Source: an uncultured Bacteroidaceae bacterium (GTDB taxonomy: Bacteria; Bacteroidota; Bacteroidia; Bacteroidales; Bacteroidaceae). Taken from it: a stretch of DNA of 64,000 nt. The notes beneath the pieces are model-generated. The model made no database searches. It had not been told where the DNA came from and saw nothing but the letters and a program-made list of their open reading frames with translations. Shown here in pieces: positions 1-7,946 of this stretch (position 1 is its first letter; every line of letters starts with the position of its first letter). The position numbers were made by a program, and so were the translations under genes. The stretch is from assembly GCA_904502235.1 (NCBI GenBank), contig CAJGDP010000002.1:1-64000 (forward strand), in the 5' to 3' direction.

Positions 1-50
1 ACACTGTTTATTTAGTGAAATAAATAGAATGCTTGATGAAATAAATGCCA

Positions 51-66
51 AGTTTACGAAGTAAAC
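51..66 (+). repeat. 5' flank repeat of tRNA-Gly, copy 1
   Basis: A 16-base block directly in front of the first tRNA-Gly (AGTTTACGAAGTAAAC) recurs with two mismatches at 670-685 directly in front of the last tRNA-Gly. It contains the small palindrome GTTTAC/GTAAAC. The shared flank suggests that the tRNA genes were duplicated together with upstream DNA, or that the block has a role in processing. Both explanations are inference. Confidence 0.6.
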
Positions 67-139
67 GCGGAAATAGCTCAGTTGGTAGAGCACAACCTTG
101 CCAAGGTTGGGGTCGCGAGTTCGAGCCTCGTTTTCCGCT
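67..139 (+). tRNA. tRNA-Gly (GCC)
   Basis: A complete cloverleaf of 73 nt. The acceptor stem GCGGAAA pairs with TTTCCGC and the discriminator base is T. The anticodon arm is CAACC-TTGCCAA-GGTTG, giving anticodon GCC, which reads GGC and GGU. The T arm contains GTTCGAG. CCA is not encoded. The gene is identical to the copies at 279-351 and 686-758. Confidence 0.97.
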
Positions 140-175
140 CTCTTTGAAATTTTGAATTTAGTTAGCAAAGCAAAT

Positions 176-243
176 GCGGAAATAGCTCAGTTGGTAGAGC
201 ACAACCTTGCCGCAAAGATATAAGGTTTCCAACCTTGGCAAGG
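176..243 (+). pseudogene. Broken tRNA-Gly (GCC) copy with an inverted anticodon-arm fragment
   Basis: Bases 176-211 match the first 36 nt of the intact tRNA-Gly exactly: acceptor 5' strand, D arm and anticodon 5' stem through GCC. The match then stops. After 17 unrelated bases, 229-243 reads CCAACCTTGGCAAGG, the exact reverse complement of the anticodon-arm segment of the same tRNA. There is no T arm and no acceptor 3' strand, so it cannot fold as a tRNA. It lies between two intact copies and looks like the debris of a recombination or template-switch event between tandem tRNA genes. Confidence 0.85.
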
Positions 244-278
244 AAATGTAAAACCAAAGAGTCGCGTTAGGATTAAAT

Positions 279-351
279 GCGGAAATAGCTCAGTTGGTAG
301 AGCACAACCTTGCCAAGGTTGGGGTCGCGAGTTCGAGCCTCGTTTTCCGCT
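279..351 (+). tRNA. tRNA-Gly (GCC)
   Basis: The second intact copy, identical over 73 nt to 67-139, with acceptor GCGGAAA/TTTCCGC and anticodon GCC. It follows the broken copy and precedes tRNA-Leu(CAG) by 22 nt, so it is probably part of the same primary transcript. Confidence 0.97.
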
Positions 352-373
352 CTAGGGTGGCTGACCTGTAGAT

Positions 374-454
374 GCCCAGGTGGCGGAATGGTAGACGCGC
401 TCGTTTCAGGTGCGAGTGTTGAGAGACGTGCAGGTTCGAGTCCTGTTCTGGGCA
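374..454 (+). tRNA. tRNA-Leu (CAG)
   Basis: A class II tRNA with a long variable arm. The acceptor stem GCCCAGG pairs with TCTGGGC (one G-T wobble) and the discriminator is A, as expected for Leu. The anticodon loop TTCAGGT gives CAG, reading CUG. The T loop contains GTTCGAG. Confidence 0.95.
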
Positions 455-481
455 CGCAAAAAGGTGGTTTGTAATAAGTTT

Positions 482-565
482 GGAGAAGTGGCGGAATTGG
501 TAGACGCGCTACTTTGAGGGGGTAGTGACCGTTGGGTCGTGTGAGTTCGAGTCTCATCTTCTTCA
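482..565 (+). tRNA. tRNA-Leu (GAG)
   Basis: A class II tRNA. The acceptor GGAGAAG pairs with CTTCTTC (one wobble) and the discriminator is A. The anticodon loop TTGAGGG gives GAG, reading CUC and CUU. A long variable arm follows the anticodon stem. With the CAG gene just upstream, the cluster covers three of the four CUN leucine codons by direct pairing or wobble. Confidence 0.95.
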
Positions 566-669
566 CTTAAACTAAAATAAATACTAAAATTACGTAATGA
601 ATGCGGAATCTTTGTTGCAAATGAGTATGAAAACTTGTTTTCATGCAATGAGTGCAGCAGAAGATGTTG

Positions 670-685
670 AGTTTACGTAGCAAAC
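670..685 (+). repeat. 5' flank repeat of tRNA-Gly, copy 2
   Basis: AGTTTACGTAGCAAAC, matching 51-66 at 14 of 16 positions and placed at the same distance (0 nt) from a tRNA-Gly. The 104 bases between tRNA-Leu(GAG) and this block hold only a short hairpin (ATGAAAA/TTTTCAT, 625-642) and no gene that I can support. Confidence 0.55.
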
Positions 686-758
686 GCGGAAATAGCTCAG
701 TTGGTAGAGCACAACCTTGCCAAGGTTGGGGTCGCGAGTTCGAGCCTCGTTTTCCGCT
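686..758 (+). tRNA. tRNA-Gly (GCC)
   Basis: The third intact copy, identical to those at 67 and 279. It is the last gene of the tRNA cluster and is followed within 11 nt by a strong terminator hairpin. Confidence 0.97.
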
Positions 759-768
759 CATATTTAGA

Positions 769-792
769 AGACAACGTTGGTTGTCTTTTTTT
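769..792 (+). terminator. Rho-independent terminator of the tRNA cluster
   Basis: Stem AGACAAC/GTTGTCT with loop GTTG, followed by a run of seven T. It ends the tRNA transcript before the DUF1294 gene. Confidence 0.85.
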
Positions 793-811
793 GTTTTATA
801 TACATTCTCGT

Positions 812-1084
812 ATGCTGAATATTATATTGCTTTATCTCCTGATTGTCAATATTGTAGCATTTCTTCTTTATGGCGTTGACAAACTTAAGGCGAAGAAAGG
901 TAAATGGCGTGTACGCGAAAGACTGTTGTTGGGAATGGCGGTTGTCGGTGGTAGTCTCGGAGCCCTGCTTGGCGTGAAGGTGTGGCATCATAAAACGATG
1001 CATAAGAAGTTCAGATTCGGTATGCCTGTGATTGTTGTAATCCAGCTCGTGTGTGTATGTTTGTTTCTTGCAAAATATAGGTAA
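812..1084 (+). CDS. DUF1294 small membrane protein
   Basis: A 90-residue integral membrane protein. It has an N-terminal helix (about residues 2-21), a basic stretch with GVDKLKAKKGKWRVRE, the motif LGALLGVKVWHHKT typical of the DUF1294 family, and a C-terminal helix (about 70-85). The function of the family is unknown. The ATG at 812 is chosen because an upstream in-frame start would run through tRNA-Gly. Terminators lie on both sides, so it is probably a single-gene unit. Family assignment is from motif memory. Confidence 0.8.
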   Translation: MLNIILLYLLIVNIVAFLLYGVDKLKAKKGKWRVRERLLLGMAVVGGSLGALLGVKVWHHKTMHKKFRFGMPVIVVIQLVCVCLFLAKYR

Positions 1085-1085
1085 A

Positions 1086-1110
1086 AGACGGCTTTGGCTG
1101 TCTTTTTTTT
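1086..1110 (+). terminator. Terminator after the DUF1294 gene
   Basis: Stem AGACGGC/GCTGTCT (one G-T) with loop TTTG and a run of T. The stem begins two bases after the stop codon. Confidence 0.85.
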
Positions 1111-1196
1111 GTTGTATATGTCCGAAAATCGCTTTTTCCGCCGAAATACATTGATTATTGTTGCTTTAACAAGTGTATAATTCGCAAAAATATTCG

Positions 1197-1204
1197 TATC
1201 TTCG
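1197..1204 (+). promoter_or_regulatory. Candidate -7 box (TATCTTCG) for lepA
   Basis: TATCTTCGCA, 62 bases upstream of the lepA ATG. The same 10-mer precedes the genes at 16801, 33057 and 60088. It is a one-base variant of the Bacteroidetes -7 box TAnnTTTG. No clear -33 TTTG is seen at the right distance, so the site rests on the -7 element alone. Confidence 0.5.
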
Positions 1205-1266
1205 CACTTTATTACAGGAACTGTATTTGTATACTTTTTAGAACGATAAAAATATAAAAAACATAC

Positions 1267-3048
1267 ATGGAGAAAATTAGAAATTTCTGTATCATTGCTC
1301 ACATCGACCATGGTAAATCCACCTTGGCCGACCGTCTTTTGGAAACAACAAAGACCATCAGTATAACCGAAGGTCAGATGCTCGATAACATGGACCTTGA
1401 AAAAGAGCGTGGAATCACCATTAAGAGCCACGCCATACAGATGGAGTATATGTATAACGGCGAGAAATATATCTTGAACCTTATCGATACTCCGGGACAC
1501 GTCGATTTTTCATACGAGGTTTCCCGTTCTATTGCAGCTTGCGAAGGTGCTCTGCTTGTGGTGGATGCCACACAGGGTGTTCAGGCTCAGACAATTTCTA
1601 ACCTTTATATGGCCGTTGACCAGGGCTTGGAGATTATCCCTGTAATCAACAAATGTGATATGATTAATGCCATGCCCGAGGAGGTTAAGGATGAAATCGT
1701 TGACCTTATCGGCTGTGATCGCGAGGATATCATCGAGGCTTCGGGAAAAACAGGTATGGGTGTCGAGGAGATTCTTAAAGCTGTTGTTGAGCGTATTCCG
1801 GCTCCTGTGGGCGACGAGGAAGCTCCGCTTCAGGCACTTATCTTTGACTCAGTGTTCAACTCGTTCCGTGGTATCATTGCATATTTCAAGATTACCAACG
1901 GTGTTCTCCGCAAGGGTGATAAGGTTAAGTTCTTTAATACAGGCAAGGAGTATGATGCCGATGAAATTGGCGTATTGAAGATGGATTTGTCGCCACGTCA
2001 GGAATTGCGTACCGGTGATGTGGGTTATATAATTTCGGGAATCAAGACATCCAGAGAGGTTAAGGTAGGTGATACCATTACGCATATTGCACGTCCTTGT
2101 ACGGCTGCTATTTCGGGTTTCGAAGAGGTTAAGCCAATGGTGTTTGCCGGAGTTTATCCTATTGATGCCGAGGATTATGAGGATTTGCGTGCGTCGCTCG
2201 AAAAATTGCAGTTGAACGATGCTTCGTTGACATTCTCGCCAGAGTCGTCGGCAGCTTTGGGCTTTGGTTTCCGTTGCGGTTTCTTGGGATTGTTGCATAT
2301 GGAGATTGTTCAGGAGCGTCTGGACCGCGAATTCGATATGAGTGTGATTACAACCGTTCCAAACGTGTCGTACATGGTTTATGACAAGCAGGGTGGTTCA
2401 AAAGAGGTGCATAACCCCGGTGGAATGCCCGACCAGACACTTATCGACCATATCGAAGAACCATACATCAACGCAAGCATCATCACCCGTGCCGAGTATA
2501 TTGGACCAATCATGACATTGTGTCTTTCAAAGCGTGGTGAATTGTTGAAGCAGGAGTTTATCACCGGTAACCGTGTTGATATACGTTTCCTGTTGCCACT
2601 CGGTGAAATTGTGATTGACTTCTACGATAAGTTGAAGAGTATTTCAAAAGGTTATGCTTCATTCGACTATCATCCTGCAGGCTTCCGTACATCAAAGCTC
2701 ATAAAACTCGATATTCTTTTGAATGGTGAGCCTGTGGATGCTCTTTCAACACTTACACACGTTGACAATGCATACGGTCTTGGCCGTCAGATGTGTGAGA
2801 AACTACGCGACCTTATTCCAAGACAGCAGTTCGATATTGCCCTTCAGGCAGCAATCGGTACAAAGATTATTGCTCGTGAAACAATCAAACAGGTGCGTAA
2901 GGATGTAACAGCCAAGTGTTATGGTGGTGACGTCTCTCGTAAACGCAAGTTGCTCGAGAAACAGAAGAAGGGTAAGAAACGTATGAAACAGATTGGTAAT
3001 GTAGAGGTTCCACAGAAGGCGTTCCTCGCAGTATTGAAACTAGATTAA
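1267..3048 (+). CDS. lepA: Elongation factor 4 (LepA) GTPase
   Basis: A translational GTPase that acts on the ribosome, helping stalled or mis-translocated complexes and, in E. coli, 30S biogenesis. The G domain carries G1 AHIDHGKS (11-18), G3 DTPGH (74-78) and NKCD (128-131). EF-G-like domains II, III and V follow, and then the LepA-specific C-terminal domain with the conserved [19 protein letters not shown] tail that binds the tRNA acceptor region. Its 593 aa are normal for the family. The ATG at 1267 gives the standard N-terminus [16 protein letters not shown]. ftsY follows after 15 nt, probably in one transcript with ftsY and rimO. Confidence 0.98.
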   Translation: MEKIRNFCIIAHIDHGKSTLADRLLETTKTISITEGQMLDNMDLEKERGITIKSHAIQMEYMYNGEKYILNLIDTPGHVDFSYEVSRSIAACEGALLVVDATQGVQAQTISNLYMAVDQGLEIIPVINKCDMINAMPEEVKDEIVDLIGCDREDIIEASGKTGMGVEEILKAVVERIPAPVGDEEAPLQALIFDSVFNSFRGIIAYFKITNGVLRKGDKVKFFNTGKEYDADEIGVLKMDLSPRQELRTGDVGYIISGIKTSREVKVGDTITHIARPCTAAISGFEEVKPMVFAGVYPIDAEDYEDLRASLEKLQLNDASLTFSPESSAALGFGFRCGFLGLLHMEIVQERLDREFDMSVITTVPNVSYMVYDKQGGSKEVHNPGGMPDQTLIDHIEEPYINASIITRAEYIGPIMTLCLSKRGELLKQEFITGNRVDIRFLLPLGEIVIDFYDKLKSISKGYASFDYHPAGFRTSKLIKLDILLNGEPVDALSTLTHVDNAYGLGRQMCEKLRDLIPRQQFDIALQAAIGTKIIARETIKQVRKDVTAKCYGGDVSRKRKLLEKQKKGKKRMKQIGNVEVPQKAFLAVLKLD

Positions 3049-3063
3049 AAACAGGCAAGTAAA

Positions 3064-4017
3064 ATGGGAATATTCAGTTTTTTCAGTAGAGAGAAGAAAG
3101 AGGTACTCGATCAGGGATTGTCAAAGACCAAAGAGAGTGTCTTTGGAAAGATTGCACGTGCCATTGCAGGAAAGAGCGAAATTGATGACGAAGTGCTCGA
3201 CAATCTCGAAGAGGTGCTTGTAACATCGGATGTCGGTGTCGAGACAACATTGAAGATTATCGACCGTGTGCAGAAACGTGCTGCGCGCGACAAGTTCATG
3301 AATACAACGGAGTTGAACAAATTGTTGAAGGACGAGATTGCTCAGCTTCTAATGGAAAACAATACGGCCGATGGCGATTCGTTCGACATTCCCGCTGAAG
3401 CCGGCAAACCATATGTCATTATGGTTGTGGGTGTTAACGGCGTGGGTAAGACTACAACAATTGGTAAGCTTGCGCATCAGTTCAAGAAGGCTGGTAAAAA
3501 GGTTTATCTTGGTGCTGCCGATACATTCCGTGCGGCGGCGGTGGAACAACTTGTGGAGTGGGGACATCGTGCCGATGTTCCGGTCATCAAACAGGGAATG
3601 GGTTCAGACCCTGCGTCTGTGGCATTCGATACCTTGTCGTCGGCAGTGGCAAACGATGCAGATGTTGTAATTATTGATACTGCGGGACGTTTGCATAACA
3701 AGGTTGGCTTGATGAATGAGCTTACAAAAATCAAGAATGTAATGAAGAAAGTTGTTCCTACTGCACCCAATGATGTAATGTTGGTGCTTGACGGTTCAAC
3801 AGGTCAGAATGCATTTGAACAGGCAAAACAGTTTACAAAAGCAACTGAAGTTACATCGCTTGCCATTACCAAGCTCGACGGTACAGCAAAGGGCGGTGTG
3901 GTAATCGGTATCAGCGACCAGTTCAAGATACCCGTGAAGTATATCGGTCTTGGCGAGGGAATCGATCACTTGCAGATATTCAACCGCGAAGAGTTTGTTG
4001 ATTCACTATTCGGATAA
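3064..4017 (+). CDS. ftsY: Signal recognition particle receptor FtsY
   Basis: An SRP GTPase that docks ribosome-nascent chain-SRP complexes at the membrane. It has a helical N domain (about 10-100) followed by the NG GTPase domain: G1 GVNGVGKT (123-130), the DTFRAAA motif (153-159), DTAGR (205-209) and TKLDGTAKGG (269-278). At 317 aa it lacks the long acidic A domain of E. coli FtsY, which is usual in Bacteroidetes. It lies 15 nt after lepA and 3 nt before rimO. Confidence 0.98.
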   Translation: MGIFSFFSREKKEVLDQGLSKTKESVFGKIARAIAGKSEIDDEVLDNLEEVLVTSDVGVETTLKIIDRVQKRAARDKFMNTTELNKLLKDEIAQLLMENNTADGDSFDIPAEAGKPYVIMVVGVNGVGKTTTIGKLAHQFKKAGKKVYLGAADTFRAAAVEQLVEWGHRADVPVIKQGMGSDPASVAFDTLSSAVANDADVVIIDTAGRLHNKVGLMNELTKIKNVMKKVVPTAPNDVMLVLDGSTGQNAFEQAKQFTKATEVTSLAITKLDGTAKGGVVIGISDQFKIPVKYIGLGEGIDHLQIFNREEFVDSLFG

Positions 4018-4020
4018 ACA

Positions 4021-5322
4021 ATGAAGAAAAACCGTGTCGATGTCATAACAATGGGCTGCTCAAAGAATCTTGTGGATTCGGAGCGTCTTATGCGTCAGTT
4101 GCAGGATTGTGGCTATGAGGTAACTCACGATAGCGAGGAGCCGTGCGGTGCCATAGCCGTTATAAATACATGTGGATTCATCGGAGATGCAAAAGAGGAA
4201 TCCATCAATATGATTCTTGAGTTCTGTCAGCGCAAGGAAGAGGGTGATTTGGAGAAACTCTATGTTATGGGTTGCCTGTCGGAGCGTTATCTGACAGAGC
4301 TACGCGAAGAGATTACTCAGGTAGACAAATTTTATGGCAAGTTCAATTGGACAGAACTTATTACCGACCTAAAAAAGGAATACAATCACAAAATAGCGCA
4401 GGAGAGAGTACTCACCACTCCCGGGCATTATGCCTATCTTAAAATATCGGAGGGATGTAACCGACGTTGTGCCTACTGTGCAATTCCTATAATAACAGGA
4501 CCGCATAAGTCGCGTCCCATGGAGGAAATTCTTGATGAGGTACGTTATCTAGTTTCCAAGGGTGTAAAGGAATTCCAGATAATAGCTCAGGAACTTACAT
4601 TCTACGGTGTTGATTTGTATAAGAAACAGACGATAGCCGAGCTTGTAGAGAAGATTTCGGACATTGAGGGCGTTGAGTGGATACGTCTGCACTATGCCTA
4701 TCCGTCCAATTTTCCATACGACCTGTTGCGCGTGATGCGCGAGAGAAAGAATGTGTGCAAATATCTCGACATTGCATTGCAGCATGTAAGCACCAAGATG
4801 CTCAAGAAGATGCTGCGTAATGTAACAAAGGAGGATACTTATGCTCTTGTTGAGAGAATGCGTAACGAGGTTCCCGGAATCTGCTTGAGAACCACAATGA
4901 TGGTGGGCTTTCCCGGTGAAACAGATAAGGATTTCGAAGAACTTGTGGATTTTGTGAAATGGGCAAAATTCGACCGTCTCGGAGCATTCGCATACAGCGA
5001 GGAAGAGGGAACTTACGCCGGTGAGAAATATCGCGACAATGTTTCAAAGAAGAAGAAGCAGGAACGTCTCGACCGCTTGATGGAGGTTCAGCAACGTATC
5101 TCTACAAAGCTGAACGATGCAAAGGTGGGTAACGTCTACAGAACGGTTATCGACAGAATCGAAGGGGATTATTATATAGGACGTACCGAGTACGATTCTC
5201 CCGATGTCGATACAGAGGTTTTGATAAATATATCCGAAGGTAATCTGCATATAGGCTCATTCTACGACGTACGCATAACCGATGCTACGGAATTTGACCT
5301 TATGGGAACCTTGGAAAAATAA
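4021..5322 (+). CDS. rimO: Ribosomal protein uS12 methylthiotransferase RimO
   Basis: A radical SAM methylthiotransferase that adds a methylthio group to the conserved Asp of ribosomal protein S12. The N-terminal MTTase domain has cysteines C13, C51 and C85 for the auxiliary Fe-S cluster. The radical SAM motif CNRRCAYC has C146, C150 and C153. A C-terminal TRAM domain (about 365-430) follows. The opening MGCSKNLVDSE is typical of RimO rather than MiaB. Length is 433 aa. It sits next to ftsY and ahead of the HU genes. Confidence 0.97.
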   Translation: MKKNRVDVITMGCSKNLVDSERLMRQLQDCGYEVTHDSEEPCGAIAVINTCGFIGDAKEESINMILEFCQRKEEGDLEKLYVMGCLSERYLTELREEITQVDKFYGKFNWTELITDLKKEYNHKIAQERVLTTPGHYAYLKISEGCNRRCAYCAIPIITGPHKSRPMEEILDEVRYLVSKGVKEFQIIAQELTFYGVDLYKKQTIAELVEKISDIEGVEWIRLHYAYPSNFPYDLLRVMRERKNVCKYLDIALQHVSTKMLKKMLRNVTKEDTYALVERMRNEVPGICLRTTMMVGFPGETDKDFEELVDFVKWAKFDRLGAFAYSEEEGTYAGEKYRDNVSKKKKQERLDRLMEVQQRISTKLNDAKVGNVYRTVIDRIEGDYYIGRTEYDSPDVDTEVLINISEGNLHIGSFYDVRITDATEFDLMGTLEK

Positions 5323-5348
5323 AAATACTTCCTTAAAAACACGAGGAT

Positions 5349-5630
5349 ATGAACAACAAGGAATTTATAACAAAATTGGCAAAACGTTGCAATGTAACTG
5401 TGGCTGAAGCCACCGGCAACGTGGATGCGTTTGTAAATGTAATGACCGAGCGTCTTAAGGAGAACGACCAACTCAATATTTCGGGTTTTGGTGTTCTTGA
5501 TGTGAAGATGCGTAAGGAGAGACTGTCGGTAAATCCAAAGACCGGACAACGTTTCCTTGTGCCGCCCAAGGTGGTGCCTTCGTTCCGTCCAAGCAATAAA
5601 CTGAAAGAAAAATTCAACGAAAGGGGATAA
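5349..5630 (+). CDS. HU/IHF-family DNA-binding protein
   Basis: A 93-residue protein with a full HU/IHF fold: helical start MNNKEFITKLAKRCNVTVAEA, a central GFGVLDVKMRKERLSVNPKTG (beta arm region) and the closing VVPSFRPSNKLKEKF. It is expected to bind and bend DNA as a dimer. It overlaps nothing, follows rimO by 26 nt and is 3 nt ahead of the larger HU-LysM gene. The two are likely co-transcribed and could heterodimerise through their HU domains; the latter is inference. Confidence 0.92.
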   Translation: MNNKEFITKLAKRCNVTVAEATGNVDAFVNVMTERLKENDQLNISGFGVLDVKMRKERLSVNPKTGQRFLVPPKVVPSFRPSNKLKEKFNERG

Positions 5631-5633
5631 GGT

Positions 5634-6818
5634 ATGGATGCAAAACTTAACCATTCCGATTTGAGCGCATTATTGGCTAAGGATGCCGGCATGTCGCTTG
5701 TCAAAGCCGAACTGTTTACTAAAACATTCTTTGACCTTATTATAGAAGGTCTCGAACAAGACGGAGTTGTGAAGATAAACGGTCTTGGAACATTCAAGAT
5801 TACTGATGTGGCAAGCCGTAGCAGTGTGAATGTCAACACAGGTGAAAAGTTCGAGATTAAAGGACACAAGAAACTTGTGTTCACTCCTGCCGACAGCCTT
5901 AAGGATTGTGTAAACCAACCGTTTGCCATGTTCGAACCAGTAGAGGTAGACGAAACTTACAGCGATGACGAAGAAGATAACAACGAATTTGTGGCTGAAG
6001 AAAACATTGTTGAAGATGTTGTAGTGGAGAATGCATCTGTTGCTGAAATTGAATCGGAACCGGAAACAGAAGAGATAACTTTTAAGGAGAACATGCAAGC
6101 AGGAGAAGCTTCGCCTGCTGTAGAGGAAACAACAGAAACTCAACCACAGCAAGCCGAAGAACAACAGTCGCAGGAAACTGTTACAGAACAGCCTGTAGAG
6201 CCACTTGTTGTACAGGAAAGACCTACGGAACCTGTGATGGTACATGTGCCAAAGAAAGAGAAAAAGCCGTTCGCTGTTCCCGAAAAAAAGGAAAAGAAAA
6301 AACGTACTTGGTTGTATGTAGTGTTTGCTGTATTGTTTATGCTTGCAACTCTGGCGGTATTGTTTATACTCCATATCATTCCCGCAGAAACCGACGATGT
6401 AAGAATTGACACGGTAACAAGAATCAAATATAAGACCGATGCTGTAACAGAAGCAACTGTTGATGCTACATCCGGTGCAACACCTCAGGATAAGGAACTC
6501 GCTTCAAACGAAGTGTCTCTTGATACGCTTGTTAAGGAAGTTGCCGCTCCCGAAGAGTACAGATTTTTTGTAACTGAAGAATTGGCTGCGCTCGATCTCA
6601 AGAACATTACACCAGCAGATACTCTGTTGTATGAAATGACAGGTGATTGGGCAGAGCATAAGGTTGTTGCGCATGAGACATTGACGCGAATTGCCTTGAA
6701 ATATTATGGTGATAAAAAGTTATGGCCATACATTGTAAAATACAATTCATTGGCTCGTCCCGATGATTTGTGCAAAGGAATGAAACTTATCATACCTAAG
6801 TTAAAACCAAGAAATTAA
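5634..6818 (+). CDS. HU-domain / transmembrane / LysM fusion protein
   Basis: A 394-residue fusion. Residues 1-95 are an HU-type DNA-binding domain (INGLGTFKITDVASRSSVNVNTGE). Residues 100-205 are acidic, Glu/Gln/Thr-rich and probably disordered. Residues 206-225 are strongly basic, 226-249 form one hydrophobic helix, and 341-390 are a LysM peptidoglycan-binding domain (VVAHETLTRIALKYYGDKKLWPYI split across two motifs). The expected topology is HU in the cytoplasm and LysM in the periplasm. The gene starts 3 nt after an ordinary HU gene. A similar design with SPOR is found at 59031-60008. The function is unknown; a nucleoid-envelope tether is a plausible inference. Confidence 0.85.
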   Translation: MDAKLNHSDLSALLAKDAGMSLVKAELFTKTFFDLIIEGLEQDGVVKINGLGTFKITDVASRSSVNVNTGEKFEIKGHKKLVFTPADSLKDCVNQPFAMFEPVEVDETYSDDEEDNNEFVAEENIVEDVVVENASVAEIESEPETEEITFKENMQAGEASPAVEETTETQPQQAEEQQSQETVTEQPVEPLVVQERPTEPVMVHVPKKEKKPFAVPEKKEKKKRTWLYVVFAVLFMLATLAVLFILHIIPAETDDVRIDTVTRIKYKTDAVTEATVDATSGATPQDKELASNEVSLDTLVKEVAAPEEYRFFVTEELAALDLKNITPADTLLYEMTGDWAEHKVVAHETLTRIALKYYGDKKLWPYIVKYNSLARPDDLCKGMKLIIPKLKPRN

Positions 6819-6902
6819 TCGCTTAACGTTAAAGTTTGTTTAAGGATAACATTGCTTAAAGCTCTTTTGTATAAATTAACACGCAATCTTTTTCAAAAGC
6901 TG

Positions 6903-6910
6903 TACTTTTG
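6903..6910 (+). promoter_or_regulatory. -7 box (TACTTTTG) of the moxR/bat operon
   Basis: TACTTTTG matches TAnnTTTG and lies 32 bases upstream of the moxR ATG. A -33 TTTG at the proper spacing is not present. The rest of the 124-base spacer (6819-6942) holds a small palindrome TTAACGTTAA around 6832. Confidence 0.55.
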
Positions 6911-6942
6911 TACAATAAAAATGTAAAAAACAAAACATAATT

Positions 6943-7938
6943 ATGGGTGCTACAATTGATATTCGTGAATTGAACGAAATGATTGAGAAGCAGAGCGGTT
7001 TCATAACTAACCTGCAAGCCGGAATGGACCAGGTTATCGTAGGTCAGAAACACCTTGTGGAATCGTTGCTTATAGGTCTTTTGGCTGATGGACATATTTT
7101 GCTCGAAGGTCTTCCTGGTTTGGCAAAGACACTTGCCATAAAGACATTGTCGGAACTTATTGATGCCGATTTCAGCCGTATCCAGTTCACTCCCGACCTT
7201 TTGCCTGCCGACGTTGTAGGTACAATGGTCTATAGCCAGAAGAGCGAGGAGTTCAAGGTAAACAAAGGACCTGTATTCGCAAACTTTGTTCTTGCCGATG
7301 AGATTAACCGTGCTCCGGCGAAGGTGCAGAGTGCTCTGCTCGAAGCAATGCAGGAGCGTCAGGTAACAATAGGCAAACAGACATTCGCCTTGCCACAGCC
7401 TTTCCTTGTGCTCGCTACTCAGAATCCCATTGAGCAGGAGGGTACATATCCATTGCCCGAAGCACAGGTAGACCGTTTCATGCTGAAGGTTGTAATTGGC
7501 TATCCTGAACTCTCGGAAGAGAAGAAGATTATCCGTCAGAATATCACAGGTGAGAAGATTGCTGTTAAACCAATCCTTAAACCTGAGGAGATTGTAGAGG
7601 CTCGTAAGGTGGTTCGTCAGGTATATCTCGACGAGAAAATCGAACAGTACATCGCAGATATCGTTTTCGCAACACGTTATCCCGAGAAGTATGGTTTGAA
7701 GGAGCTAAAGGATATGATTTCTTTCGGAGCTTCACCACGTGCATCAATCAATCTTGCTCTTGCAGCGCGTGCCTATGCTTTCATCAAGCGCAGAGGATAT
7801 GTCGTTCCCGAGGATGTCCGTGCTGTTGCACACGATGTACTTCGTCATCGCATCGGCTTGAGCTATGAGGCTGAAGCAAGCAATATGACCTCTGACGAGA
7901 TGGTAAGTCTTATCCTGAACAGAGTTGAAGTTCCCTGA
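6943..7938 (+). CDS. moxR: MoxR-family AAA+ ATPase
   Basis: An AAA+ chaperone-like ATPase of the MoxR class, which works with VWA-domain partners in complex assembly. Walker A is GLPGLAKT (56-63), Walker B VLADE (116-120), sensor 1 ATQNPIEQEGTYPLPEAQ, and the family stretch SFGASPRASINLALAARAYA lies near the C-terminus. Its 331 aa are typical. It is the first gene of an operon running to about 15.4 kb: moxR, DUF58, a membrane protein, batA, batB, batC, batD, batE. In Bacteroides the bat genes were named for a role in aerotolerance. Confidence 0.95.
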   Translation: MGATIDIRELNEMIEKQSGFITNLQAGMDQVIVGQKHLVESLLIGLLADGHILLEGLPGLAKTLAIKTLSELIDADFSRIQFTPDLLPADVVGTMVYSQKSEEFKVNKGPVFANFVLADEINRAPAKVQSALLEAMQERQVTIGKQTFALPQPFLVLATQNPIEQEGTYPLPEAQVDRFMLKVVIGYPELSEEKKIIRQNITGEKIAVKPILKPEEIVEARKVVRQVYLDEKIEQYIADIVFATRYPEKYGLKELKDMISFGASPRASINLALAARAYAFIKRRGYVVPEDVRAVAHDVLRHRIGLSYEAEASNMTSDEMVSLILNRVEVP

Positions 7939-7946
7939 TAACGTAT

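Noticed and set aside
273..648. Reading frames on the minus strand across the tRNA cluster
   Set aside because: They are translations of tRNA repeats; no protein family features.
701..811. N-terminal extension of the DUF1294 gene starting inside tRNA-Gly
   Set aside because: It translates the tRNA and its terminator; the ATG at 812 gives a normal family start.
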